This document shows, piece by piece, positions 1 to 5,263 of a DNA stretch of 5,263 bases. The notes below the pieces were generated by a model, which did no database searches, was not told the origin of the DNA, and saw nothing but the letters and a program-made list of their open reading frames with translations. Origin of the DNA: Actinobacteria bacterium UBA5176 (GTDB taxonomy: Bacteria; Actinomycetota; UBA4738); assembly GCA_002413305.1 (NCBI GenBank), contig DHWS01000071.1, positions 52,271-57,533 on the forward strand, given 5' to 3'. The position numbers and the translations under genes were made by a program. Within the stretch, counting starts at the first letter, position 1. Each line of letters starts with the position of its first letter.

Positions 1-787
1 CGACAACGCTGCCGCCTCCCCCGCCACCGCCTCCCAGGCCCAGATCGCGGCGGAAGCCGTGGCCGCCTCGACCCACTTCGGCAACACGACCGCGACGGCC
101 AACCGCAACGCCGAGTACGTCATCACCTCTCCCAAAGGGTCGAACCCGGACAACTACAAGACCGGCGGGTTCTGCGCCTGGCACGATTACACGACCTCGG
201 GCAACGGCGACCTGGCCTACACGAATATGCCCTACCTGCTCGACGTGGGGTCGAGCTGCGGGCAGGGCTTCGTGAACTCCCCGGGCACCCTCGACGGGCT
301 GACCATCGTGGGAGGCCACGAGTACGCTGAGACCATCACCGACCAGAACCCGGCCGGCGGGTGGACCGACTCGGCCGGGGCGGAGAACGGGGATAAGTGC
401 GCGTGGATCTCCTCCGGCCAGGGCGCGTCGCAGAACATCACCCTGACCACGGGGACCTTCGCGGTGCAGTCCACCTGGGCCAACGACTTCAACGGCGGCG
501 CGGGCGGCTGTGAGGTGTCGCACGCGATCGTGGGAGGTTCGTCTCCGGACTTCACGCTGACCGCCTCGCCGACCTCGCTGGCCGTCGCGCTCGGCGCTTC
601 GGGGGTGGTCCAGCTCACGACGGCGGTCACGGGCGGGTTCAACGCCTCGATCCTGCTCTCGGTCTCCGGCCTGCCGTCGGGGACCACTGGGACCTTCTCC
701 AAGAACCCGATCCCGGCACCTGGATCCGGCGGTCGTCACTCACCCTCGTCGTCGGCTCCGCGACGGTGCCCGGCACCTACACGCTGA
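1..787 (+). CDS. Secreted HExxE-motif protein, 5' fragment (start outside window, frameshifted at its 3' end)
   Basis: The frame is open from base 2, so the gene begins upstream of the window; the GTG at 59 lies inside the Ala-rich N-terminal stretch and is not a convincing start. The domain from about 62 to 530 carries an HEYAE motif at 317-331 (HExxE type, not the classical HExxH), followed by an acidic Glu-Asn-Gly-Asp-Lys-Cys stretch ending at 400 and a Gln-Ser-Thr-Trp motif near 470. Four Cys codons (173, 257, 398, 509) could form two disulfides, which fits an exported protein. From 548 an Ig-like beta-sandwich repeat begins (DFTLTASP, then SGLPSGTTGTFS). The order of HExAE, D-x-C, Q-x-x-W and a late Cys recalls the plant EXORDIUM/Phi_1 family and uncharacterised actinobacterial exoproteins; this is from memory, not alignment. 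Metal binding or peptidase activity is possible but unproven. After about 731 the frame reads nonsense to the stop at 785-787, while the Ig-like domain continues in the next frame. Confidence 0.75.
   Translation, partial: DNAAASPATASQAQIAAEAVAASTHFGNTTATANRNAEYVITSPKGSNPDNYKTGGFCAWHDYTTSGNGDLAYTNMPYLLDVGSSCGQGFVNSPGTLDGLTIVGGHEYAETITDQNPAGGWTDSAGAENGDKCAWISSGQGASQNITLTTGTFAVQSTWANDFNGGAGGCEVSHAIVGGSSPDFTLTASPTSLAVALGASGVVQLTTAVTGGFNASILLSVSGLPSGTTGTFSKNPIPAPGSGGRHSPSSSAPRRCPAPTR
722..738 (+). other. Frameshift junction within the Ig-like domain
   Basis: Up to about 731 frame 2 encodes the expected domain text (NPIPAPGSGG). From about 733 the domain continues only in frame 1 (SSLTLVVGSATVPG). 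The joined product, PGSG-G-SSLTLVVG, matches the usual PGSG-SSTLTLT pattern of such Ig-like repeats, so a single base appears to be missing around the GGCGG run at 729-733. No classic slippery heptamer is visible, which argues for a mutation or sequencing error rather than programmed frameshifting. Confidence 0.75.
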
Positions 788-1317
788 CGGCGAGGTCGAC
801 GGGCGGCGGCCACACCCACACCCGGACGATCCATCTCACCGTCGGCACCGCACCTCCCAACCTGGTCCAGAACCCGGGGTTCGAGACGGGAACGGCGGCG
901 CCATGGACTGCGGACCCGTACGTCGTGAGCGACGACCCCGCCGAGCCGCCGCACGCGGGAACATGGGACGCCTGGCTCGACGGCTACGGCTTTTCCCACG
1001 TGGATCGTCTCTCCCAGCCGATCTCGATCCCGTCCGGGACGTCGGCCTCACTGTCGTTCTACCTCCACGTGGACACGGGCGACGCCGGCTCGACCGCTCA
1101 CGACACACTGAAGGTCCAGGTGCTTGACGCGAACGGCGCGGTGCTGAAGACGCTGGCCACCTACTCGAACCTCACCGCCAAGGCCGGCTATTCGAAGCAC
1201 ACGTTCACCGTGACCGCGTTCCTCGGACAGACGGTTCGGATCTCCCTGGTGGGAACGGAGGACGCATCGTTGCAGACCTCGTTCGTCGTGGATGACTTCT
1301 CGTTGACGACGGCCTGA
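766..1317 (+). CDS. C-terminal part of the same secreted protein: end of Ig-like domain plus jelly-roll-like module
   Basis: This is the continuation of the upstream reading frame after a one-base slip. The GTG at 766 is only the first start-like codon in this frame; the frame already reads sensible Ig-like sequence (SSLTLVVGSATVPGTYTLT) from about 733, so 766 is unlikely to be a real start. The Ig-like domain closes at about 843 (TIHLTV). From about 856 to 1314 there is a module starting NLVQNPGFETG, the usual opening of carbohydrate-binding-type jelly-roll domains (CBM4/9-like) in bacterial exoproteins, and ending with VVDDFSLTTA, the usual last beta strand of that fold. The ligand is unknown; binding to polysaccharide or cell wall is an inference from the fold. 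The gene ends GCC TGA at 1312-1317, converging on the minus-strand operon with 30 bases between the stops. Confidence 0.75.
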   Translation: MPGTYTLTARSTGGGHTHTRTIHLTVGTAPPNLVQNPGFETGTAAPWTADPYVVSDDPAEPPHAGTWDAWLDGYGFSHVDRLSQPISIPSGTSASLSFYLHVDTGDAGSTAHDTLKVQVLDANGAVLKTLATYSNLTAKAGYSKHTFTVTAFLGQTVRISLVGTEDASLQTSFVVDDFSLTTA

Positions 1318-1354
1318 CCGGAGCGGCCGGCTCTACCCCGGACCGGGTCAGGCC
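1311..1354. terminator. Inverted repeat between convergent genes, candidate bidirectional terminator
   Basis: GGCCTGACC at 1311-1319 is perfectly complementary to GGTCAGGCC at 1346-1354. Two further pairs (1320-1321 with 1343-1344) form if G1345 is bulged, leaving a 21-base loop. Each arm contains the stop codon of one gene: TGA at 1315-1317 on the plus strand and its mirror at 1348-1350 on the minus strand. There is no T-run after either arm, so this is not a textbook intrinsic terminator. The position between convergent genes still makes a two-way transcription barrier plausible. Confidence 0.45.
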
Positions 1355-2022
1355 AGCAGCGGGAAGCGGCTCGCCAGGGGACCGAGCATCCGCCGTTCGC
1401 CGTCCGAGAGCGGGCGGCGGCCGGTCCCGGTGTCGATGAATTCGATCGCGTCCCAGTCGAGGTTCGACGGCGGCTGTTCGCCGAGCAGGCCGACGAGGAT
1501 GTCGTCCACGATGGAGATGGCCTCGTCGGTTCCCCAGCCCTTGCGGCCCAGAGCATGTTCGAGATCCATGCGGTGAACGGTGACCTCCAGGACGCGCGTC
1601 TTCAGGTACTCCTCGAACGCGATCGCCGGGCCGAAGGTGACGATCACCAGCGCGGGGTCCGCTCCGCCGGCACGGGCCAGCGTTCGCGGCCAGGCATCGG
1701 CCCACGCCAATGCCAGCTCGTGCCCGGTGGCGAATCCCGCCGCGACCCCCTTGGCCCGGTCGGCAACGTCTTGCGAGTCGGTGGCGGGGTCGTAGCTCCG
1801 GAAGTACGTGACCGAATCCACCTCCGGCGCCTCCGGCGACGGGCCCTCCAAGGCGGAGTTGATGCGGTCGTTGATCGACCGGTGGATGTGGCCGAACAGC
1901 TCCTTCACGTTCCACGCCGGCAGGCGGGTGGGCTTGCCGAACGCTTCCTCGGGCAGGTAAAGGACATCACGGGTCAGGGCGTCGCATTCCTCCCGCAGCG
2001 CGACCAGCGACTGTCGGCTCAC
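1348..2022 (-). CDS. Maleylpyruvate isomerase-family (DinB/MDMPI-fold) putative mycothiol-dependent enzyme
   Basis: The 224-residue cytosolic protein has the four-helix-bundle layout of the DinB/MDMPI superfamily. The N-terminal helix is followed by LPAWNVKELFGHIHR (34-48), the equivalent of the family's P-x-W-x-V-x-D-L-x-x-H motif, which supplies the first metal-ligand His (H45, possibly H47). EVTVH (146-150) then matches the E-x-x-x-H pair that completes the zinc site in Corynebacterium maleylpyruvate isomerase. A C-terminal segment, GTGRRPLSDGER, is also common in the family. Members use or detoxify with mycothiol, but most are uncharacterised, and true maleylpyruvate isomerisation is not supported by the neighbours. 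The start is GTG at 2022, overlapping the upstream stop in GTGA; only a distant GGAG (2040-2037) precedes it, so translation probably depends on coupling. It is the last gene of the three-gene operon. Confidence 0.85.
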   Translation of the reverse strand: MSRQSLVALREECDALTRDVLYLPEEAFGKPTRLPAWNVKELFGHIHRSINDRINSALEGPSPEAPEVDSVTYFRSYDPATDSQDVADRAKGVAAGFATGHELALAWADAWPRTLARAGGADPALVIVTFGPAIAFEEYLKTRVLEVTVHRMDLEHALGRKGWGTDEAISIVDDILVGLLGEQPPSNLDWDAIEFIDTGTGRRPLSDGERRMLGPLASRFPLLA

Positions 2023-3221
2023 GAGCGGTGGTAGCGCTCCAGCAACTGCCGGGCGATGACCAGCTTCTGGATCTCGCTGGTCCCCTCACCGATCAGCAGG
2101 AATGGGGCGTCACGGTACAGCCGCTCGATCGTGTACTCCGTCGAATACCCGTAGCCACCGTGGATCCGGAGCGCTTCGGTGACGATCTCGTGGCAGGCCT
2201 CAGTGCAGAAGAACTTCGCCATCCCGGCTTCGAGGTCGCTCCGCTCCCCCGCCGACTTCTTCTTCGCAGCCTGCATCAGCATGAGCTTGGCGGCTTCGAG
2301 CTTGGTGCCCATCTCCGCCAGCTTCTCCTGGATCATCTGGTGCTGGGCGATGGGCTTGCCGAACGCCTGGCGCTCCTGGGCGTACCCGATCGCTTCTTCG
2401 AAGGCCCGGGTGGCCAGCCCGACCGCCCGGGCGCTCACATTGACCCGGCCGACCTCGATCCCGTCCATGATGTAACCGAACCCCTTGCCCTCCTCGCCGA
2501 GGAGGTTGGCGGCCGGGACCCGATGGTCCTCGAAGAGCAGCTCGGTGGTCTCCACCCCGTGGTAGCCCATCTTCTCGATGTTCGGGGGGATGGTGATGCC
2601 TTCGAACCTCCGTTCCTCGGGGTCCTTCTCGACGTACAGGATCGACATGCCCTTGTAGGCCGGCTTGGCTTCCGGGTCGGTCTTGCACAGCAGGACGACC
2701 AGCCCGGCCCGAAGGCCGTTCGTCACCCACATCTTCTGGCCGTTGACCACGTAGTGGTCGCCTGCCTTCGCGGCCTTGCACTGGATGGACTGGACGTCGG
2801 AGCCGGCACCGGGCTCGGACATGCTGAGTGCGGCGCGGAGCTCGCCGGTGGCCATCCTCGGGAGCCACCGCTGCTTCTGTTCGTCGCTCCCGTACTTCTT
2901 CAGCAGGTAGATGGCCATGAAGTGGGTGTTCATGATGCCGGACAGCGACATCCACCCCCGCGACAGCTCCACGCCGACCAGCGCATACGTCATGAGGTCC
3001 AGCCCGGCACCTCCGTACTCCTCCGGCACCGTCAGGCCGAACAACCCCATCTCCCGCATCTGCTGGACGATCTTGTCCGGAAACTCGTCCCGGTGCTCGA
3101 GCTCGTCGGCGACGGGGATGACCTGGTCCTCGACGAACTCCCGGACCGCACCGACGATCTCTCGCTGCTCCTCGGAGAGCTGGACCAGGCCGGAGTCCGA
3201 CGCGGCGGCCACCGCCCTCAC
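2019..3221 (-). CDS. Acyl-CoA dehydrogenase (FAD-dependent)
   Basis: The 400-residue protein has normal length and full architecture: an N-terminal helical domain (about 15-127), a middle beta domain (130-230) and a C-terminal helical domain (240-395). The signature ALSMSEPGAGSD lies at 131-142, the flavin-contacting MWVTNG at 164-169 and the QERQAFGKPI helix at 282-291. The C-terminal IGEGTSEIQ (377-385) places the catalytic base at E379, as in medium- and short-chain enzymes; the alternative isovaleryl-CoA dehydrogenase position in GIEVGR holds Gly258. It should introduce an alpha,beta double bond into an acyl-CoA and pass electrons to ETF; the substrate cannot be named. The GTG start at 3221 overlaps the lyase stop in GTGA, with GGAAGGGG just upstream (3230-3223); GTG at 3212 is the alternative. 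The same frame stays open upstream to 3953, but that part only shadows the lyase gene. Confidence 0.95.
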   Translation of the reverse strand: MRAVAAASDSGLVQLSEEQREIVGAVREFVEDQVIPVADELEHRDEFPDKIVQQMREMGLFGLTVPEEYGGAGLDLMTYALVGVELSRGWMSLSGIMNTHFMAIYLLKKYGSDEQKQRWLPRMATGELRAALSMSEPGAGSDVQSIQCKAAKAGDHYVVNGQKMWVTNGLRAGLVVLLCKTDPEAKPAYKGMSILYVEKDPEERRFEGITIPPNIEKMGYHGVETTELLFEDHRVPAANLLGEEGKGFGYIMDGIEVGRVNVSARAVGLATRAFEEAIGYAQERQAFGKPIAQHQMIQEKLAEMGTKLEAAKLMLMQAAKKKSAGERSDLEAGMAKFFCTEACHEIVTEALRIHGGYGYSTEYTIERLYRDAPFLLIGEGTSEIQKLVIARQLLERYHRS

Positions 3222-4186
3222 GCCCCTTCCGTCTTCGGTGCCGTGAAGTCTTCGAGCTTCTTCTGCCGGATGAGCCCGGCCGCCCGGCCCCGCATGGCGA
3301 ACTGTTCGGCCATCTTGCGGCTGGCCTCGTCGATCATCTCTGCGCCGAACATGAGCGCCCCGGTCAGCTCGACGCCGGACGCGTGCGCGTACGCCTCCAG
3401 GATCGCTTCGGCCTTGTCGAATTCCTCCTGGGTGGGCGTGAAGACCTCGTTGAGGACGTCGATCTGGCCGGGGTGCAGGGCCCACTTGCCGTCGTAGCCG
3501 AGGGCCCGGGCCCGCATGGCCATCTCCCGGAACGTGTCGAGGTCCTTGATGACCAGGAAGGGCCCGTCGATGACCTGCAGGCCCTGGTTGCGGGCGGCCA
3601 CCAGGATGCGCTCCAGGATGTAGTGCCAATGATCCCCGGGATACCCAGGCATGGGGAGGCCGGCGGTGAGCGAGGGCAGCCCGAGGGACGCGCTCATGTC
3701 GGCCGGCCCGAAGATGAGGTCCTCGGTCCGCGCGCTGGCCGAGGCGATCGCGTCGATGTTCGTGATCCCCGTGGCCGTCTCGACCTGGACCTCCAGGCCG
3801 ATCCGCTTGTCGATACCCAGCGTCTCCTCGATCTGGTCGAGGAGGGTCGAGACGAACTGGACGTCGCTCGCGTATTCGACCTTGGGGATCATCAGGCAGT
3901 CCAGGAACTGCCACGCGTTCTCGACCACCTCGATGACGTCCCGGTAGCACCACTTCGTGGAGACGCCGTTCACGCGGACCACGACGGTCTTGCCGGTCCA
4001 GTCGCCTTCCTTCAGCGCCTGGACGATGTTGCCTCGGGCCTCCTCCTTCGCCCCGGGGGCCACGGAGTCCTCGAGGTCCATGAACACCTCGTCCGCGGGC
4101 AGGCCGGGCGCCTTCGAGAGCATCTTCGGGCTGGAGCCGGGGACGGACAGGCTTGAGCGCCTGGGACGGGTCACACGTTCGGTCAT
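3218..4186 (-). CDS. HpcH/HpaI-family CoA-ester lyase (CitE / malyl-CoA lyase-like)
   Basis: The 322-residue TIM-barrel protein is close in length to Rhodobacter malyl-CoA lyase (about 318). Visible motifs in order are SVPGSSPKM (14-22), MDLEDSVAPG (36-45), VRVNG (70-74, substrate-binding R71), IPKVE (100-104), VQVETATGI (133-141), FGPADMSASLG (159-169) and KWALHPGQI (234-242). E136 and D163 correspond to the Mg2+ ligands E141 and D168 of the Rhodobacter enzyme, with the same 27-residue spacing and the same offset as R71/R76. D286 in MIDEAS is a candidate for the lid aspartate contributed by a neighbouring subunit. It probably catalyses reversible Mg2+-dependent aldol cleavage of a 3-hydroxyacyl-CoA such as malyl-, methylmalyl- or citramalyl-CoA; which one is inference. 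The ATG at 4186 has a perfect AGGAGG nine bases upstream. The frame stays open to 4405, but that extension lacks support and overlaps the divergent gene. First gene of the operon. Confidence 0.92.
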   Translation of the reverse strand: MTERVTRPRRSSLSVPGSSPKMLSKAPGLPADEVFMDLEDSVAPGAKEEARGNIVQALKEGDWTGKTVVVRVNGVSTKWCYRDVIEVVENAWQFLDCLMIPKVEYASDVQFVSTLLDQIEETLGIDKRIGLEVQVETATGITNIDAIASASARTEDLIFGPADMSASLGLPSLTAGLPMPGYPGDHWHYILERILVAARNQGLQVIDGPFLVIKDLDTFREMAMRARALGYDGKWALHPGQIDVLNEVFTPTQEEFDKAEAILEAYAHASGVELTGALMFGAEMIDEASRKMAEQFAMRGRAAGLIRQKKLEDFTAPKTEGA

Positions 4187-4195
4187 CGCTTCATG

Positions 4196-4201
4196 CCTCC
4201 T
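4196..4201 (-). promoter_or_regulatory. Shine-Dalgarno AGGAGG of the CoA-ester lyase gene
   Basis: The minus strand reads AGGAGG at 4201-4196, with nine bases to the ATG at 4186. It fixes that ATG as the start over the longer open frame. A second ATG at 4194 sits one base after the motif, too close to be used, and would encode only Met-Lys-Arg. Confidence 0.8.
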
Positions 4202-4238
4202 GGACGGCTGGGCGGTTCGATCTCGCGACGATACGAGG

Positions 4239-4268
4239 ATGCTAGTGCCCCCCGGTTGTGCCCGCCAA
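4239..4268 (-). promoter_or_regulatory. Weak candidate sigma70-type promoter for the lyase operon
   Basis: On the minus strand TTGGCG (4268-4263) and TAGCAT (4244-4239) are separated by 18 bases and lie 53 or more bases upstream of the lyase ATG. The match to consensus is partial (about 4 of 6 in the -10 box), and such matches arise by chance, so this is only a suggestion. It overlaps the hairpin-forming repeat at 4245-4283. Confidence 0.25.
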
Positions 4269-4283
4269 AGGCACGGGGGGCGC
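4245..4283. repeat. GC-rich imperfect inverted repeat in the divergent intergenic region
   Basis: The outer arm 4245-4253 pairs with 4275-4283 (nine pairs including one G-T). After a four-base bulge (4254-4257), GTGC at 4258-4261 pairs with GCAC at 4271-4274 around a nine-base loop. It is the only clear secondary structure in the 191-base gap (4187-4377) between the lyase operon and the TIR gene, and it sits on the candidate operon promoter. It could be an operator or an mRNA leader structure, or chance pairing in GC-rich DNA. Confidence 0.4.
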
Positions 4284-4362
4284 CGAGCCCTGGGCATCGA
4301 CCGAGGAACATGCGCGGGCCGGACGCACTTGCCACGCCACCGCGAGGTTGGCACAGTAGGCG

Positions 4363-4368
4363 AAGGGG
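4363..4368 (+). promoter_or_regulatory. Ribosome binding site deciding the TIR gene start
   Basis: AAGGGG, continuing into a G-rich run, lies nine bases before the GTG at 4378. The in-frame GTG at 4369 follows the motif directly and is too close, and an in-frame TAG at 4357-4359 rules out any earlier start. No ATG occurs in frame before the TIR domain. Confidence 0.55.
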
Positions 4369-4377
4369 GTGGGCACG

Positions 4378-5263
4378 GTGGCTGGAGCGCCAAAGACGGA
4401 GCCACAGCCTCGGATCTTCATCAGCTACCGAAGGTCCGATTCGTCGGATCGCGCCCACGCCCTGTACGACGCACTGGTGAAGTCCTTCGGCGCGGACAGC
4501 GTCTTCATGGACGTCGATACCATCGAACCGGGCGCCAACTTCCCTCGGAAGTTGAAACGGGCCATCCACCAGTCGGATTTCGTCCTCGTCCTCGTCGGCC
4601 CCGACTGGCTCGACACCAGGGACGACGCAGGCCGGGCCCGCCTCGGCCAGCGGGGCGATTACGTCCGGAGGGAGATCCGCCTCGCACTGGGGTCGGGCGA
4701 CTGGGTCATCCCGATCCTCATGGGGGGCGCGACCGTTCCGGCGCGGGAGCGGCTCCCGCGAGACCTTCGCGACCTGACCCGACTCAACTTCCGTCCGATC
4801 AGCGACGAGCGATGGGAGCGCGACGTCGATCAGTTCCTCGACGCCCTGCGCCGGCTGGACCGGGAGCGGATCGACGTGGGATTGAAGCCGACGCCGCTCG
4901 TCCGGCGGCCGGCCACGGCGGACCTCGCGACCCTGTCCGCGGCGTCGGCCGTCATCGCGGCGCTGGCCCTCCCGTGGTGGGGACTGCGGGGCGGCGGAAC
5001 GACCACCGGGCTGGAGGTGCAGCTGATCCCGGCCGTGGCGATGCTCATCGCGGCGTCGATCCTCGTGGCCGTCGCCCTGGGCCACCTGATCTTCGGCGCG
5101 CCGCGGTGGGCCCGTCTCGGCGCCCTCGCCTTCTTCGGCCTCTCCGTGGGCGGCGGCGCGGTGGCCTCGCTCGTGCATGGGAGCAAGCTCGTCGGCGGCC
5201 TCGACTCCGGCTTGCGCGTGGGTCCTTTCCTGGCGCTCGCCGCCCTCGCCCCCGCCGCGATCG
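4378..5263 (+). CDS. Membrane-tethered TIR-domain protein (3' end outside window)
   Basis: The frame is open from the GTG at 4378 to the window end, giving 295 residues without a stop. Residues 11-160 form a bacterial TIR domain: RIFISYRRSD (12-21, first strand), VFMDVDTIEPG (42-52, BB-loop region), AIHQSDFVLVLVGPDWL (62-78), DYVRREIRLAL (94-104) and VIPILMGGATVP (110-121). E99 sits where NAD+-cleaving TIR domains have their catalytic glutamate. After a basic linker (161-180) come hydrophobic segments at about 184-203, 214-239 and 245-266, and the start of a fourth at 280-295, so the TIR domain should be held at the membrane, probably facing the cytosol. TIR proteins of bacteria act in anti-phage NAD+ depletion, nucleotide signalling or as adaptors; which applies here is not visible. 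It is divergent from the lyase operon and probably independently transcribed. Confidence 0.88.
   Translation, partial: MAGAPKTEPQPRIFISYRRSDSSDRAHALYDALVKSFGADSVFMDVDTIEPGANFPRKLKRAIHQSDFVLVLVGPDWLDTRDDAGRARLGQRGDYVRREIRLALGSGDWVIPILMGGATVPARERLPRDLRDLTRLNFRPISDERWERDVDQFLDALRRLDRERIDVGLKPTPLVRRPATADLATLSAASAVIAALALPWWGLRGGGTTTGLEVQLIPAVAMLIAASILVAVALGHLIFGAPRWARLGALAFFGLSVGGGAVASLVHGSKLVGGLDSGLRVGPFLALAALAPAAI

Noticed and set aside
722..738. Programmed ribosomal frameshifting at the secreted-protein junction
   Set aside because: No slippery X-XXY-YYZ heptamer and no clear downstream pseudoknot are visible. A missing base in a G-rich run is the simpler reading.
2028..3497. A long plus-strand open frame of 489 codons opposite the acyl-CoA dehydrogenase
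   Set aside because: It mirrors the codons of a clearly conserved gene; its low-complexity Leu/Asp/His-rich text shows no domain. It is an antisense artefact of high GC.
3222..3953. N-terminal extension of the acyl-CoA dehydrogenase frame to give 644 residues
   Set aside because: The extension lies in a shadow frame of the lyase gene and is Arg/Gly/His-rich. The domain starts normally just after the GTG at 3221.
4183..4194. Three-codon leader ORF (Met-Lys-Arg-stop) whose stop overlaps the lyase ATG
   Set aside because: The Shine-Dalgarno is only one base from its ATG, so initiation there is unlikely. It is best explained by chance.
4329..4357. TTGCCA-N17-CACAGT as a promoter for the TIR gene
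   Set aside because: The -10 box matches consensus at only about three of six positions, and similar matches are expected by chance in a gap of this size.
4187..4405. N-terminal extension of the lyase frame to 395 residues
   Set aside because: No family-like sequence precedes MTERV, the ATG at 4186 has a perfect Shine-Dalgarno, and the extension would run into the divergent TIR gene.
4183..5178. A 331-codon minus-strand open frame opposite the TIR gene
   Set aside because: Its product is Arg/Gly/Pro/Glu-rich with no recognisable motif, while the plus strand encodes a clear TIR domain with membrane helices over the same bases.

Overview
The window looks like chromosomal DNA from a high-GC actinobacterium (Actinomycetota). 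The reasons are very high GC throughout, frequent GTG starts, tightly packed genes, and a protein of the mycothiol-dependent maleylpyruvate isomerase family; mycothiol is an actinobacterial thiol. The lineage cannot be placed more finely from sequence alone. There are no RNA genes, insertion sequences or CRISPR repeats.

Left part (1-1317, + strand): the 3' portion of a secreted or surface multidomain protein whose start lies outside the window. It has a cysteine-containing domain with an HExxE motif, an Ig-like beta-sandwich repeat and a C-terminal jelly-roll-like module. The reading frame slips by one base near 730 inside the Ig-like domain, so the copy as sequenced is broken (a true pseudogene or a sequencing/assembly error).

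Middle part (1348-4186, - strand): a three-gene operon read right to left: a HpcH/HpaI (CitE/malyl-CoA lyase-like) CoA-ester lyase (4186-3218), an acyl-CoA dehydrogenase (3221-2019) and a DinB/MDMPI-fold putative mycothiol-dependent enzyme (2022-1348). Both junctions are 4-base GTGA overlaps of stop and start, so translation is probably coupled. The first gene has a perfect AGGAGG ribosome binding site. The set suggests oxidation and C-C cleavage of a CoA-bound carboxylic acid, but the substrate cannot be read from the sequence. The operon converges on the secreted-protein gene, and the 30-base gap is enclosed by an inverted repeat whose arms carry both stop codons.

Right part (4378-5263, + strand): a divergent gene, cut by the window end, encoding an N-terminal TIR domain followed by at least three, probably four, hydrophobic segments. 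It is a membrane-tethered TIR protein with the putative NADase glutamate present, and it is the most interesting item here. No partner gene is visible because the window stops inside it. The 191-base divergent gap (4187-4377) holds a GC-rich hairpin-forming repeat overlapping a weak candidate promoter for the operon.
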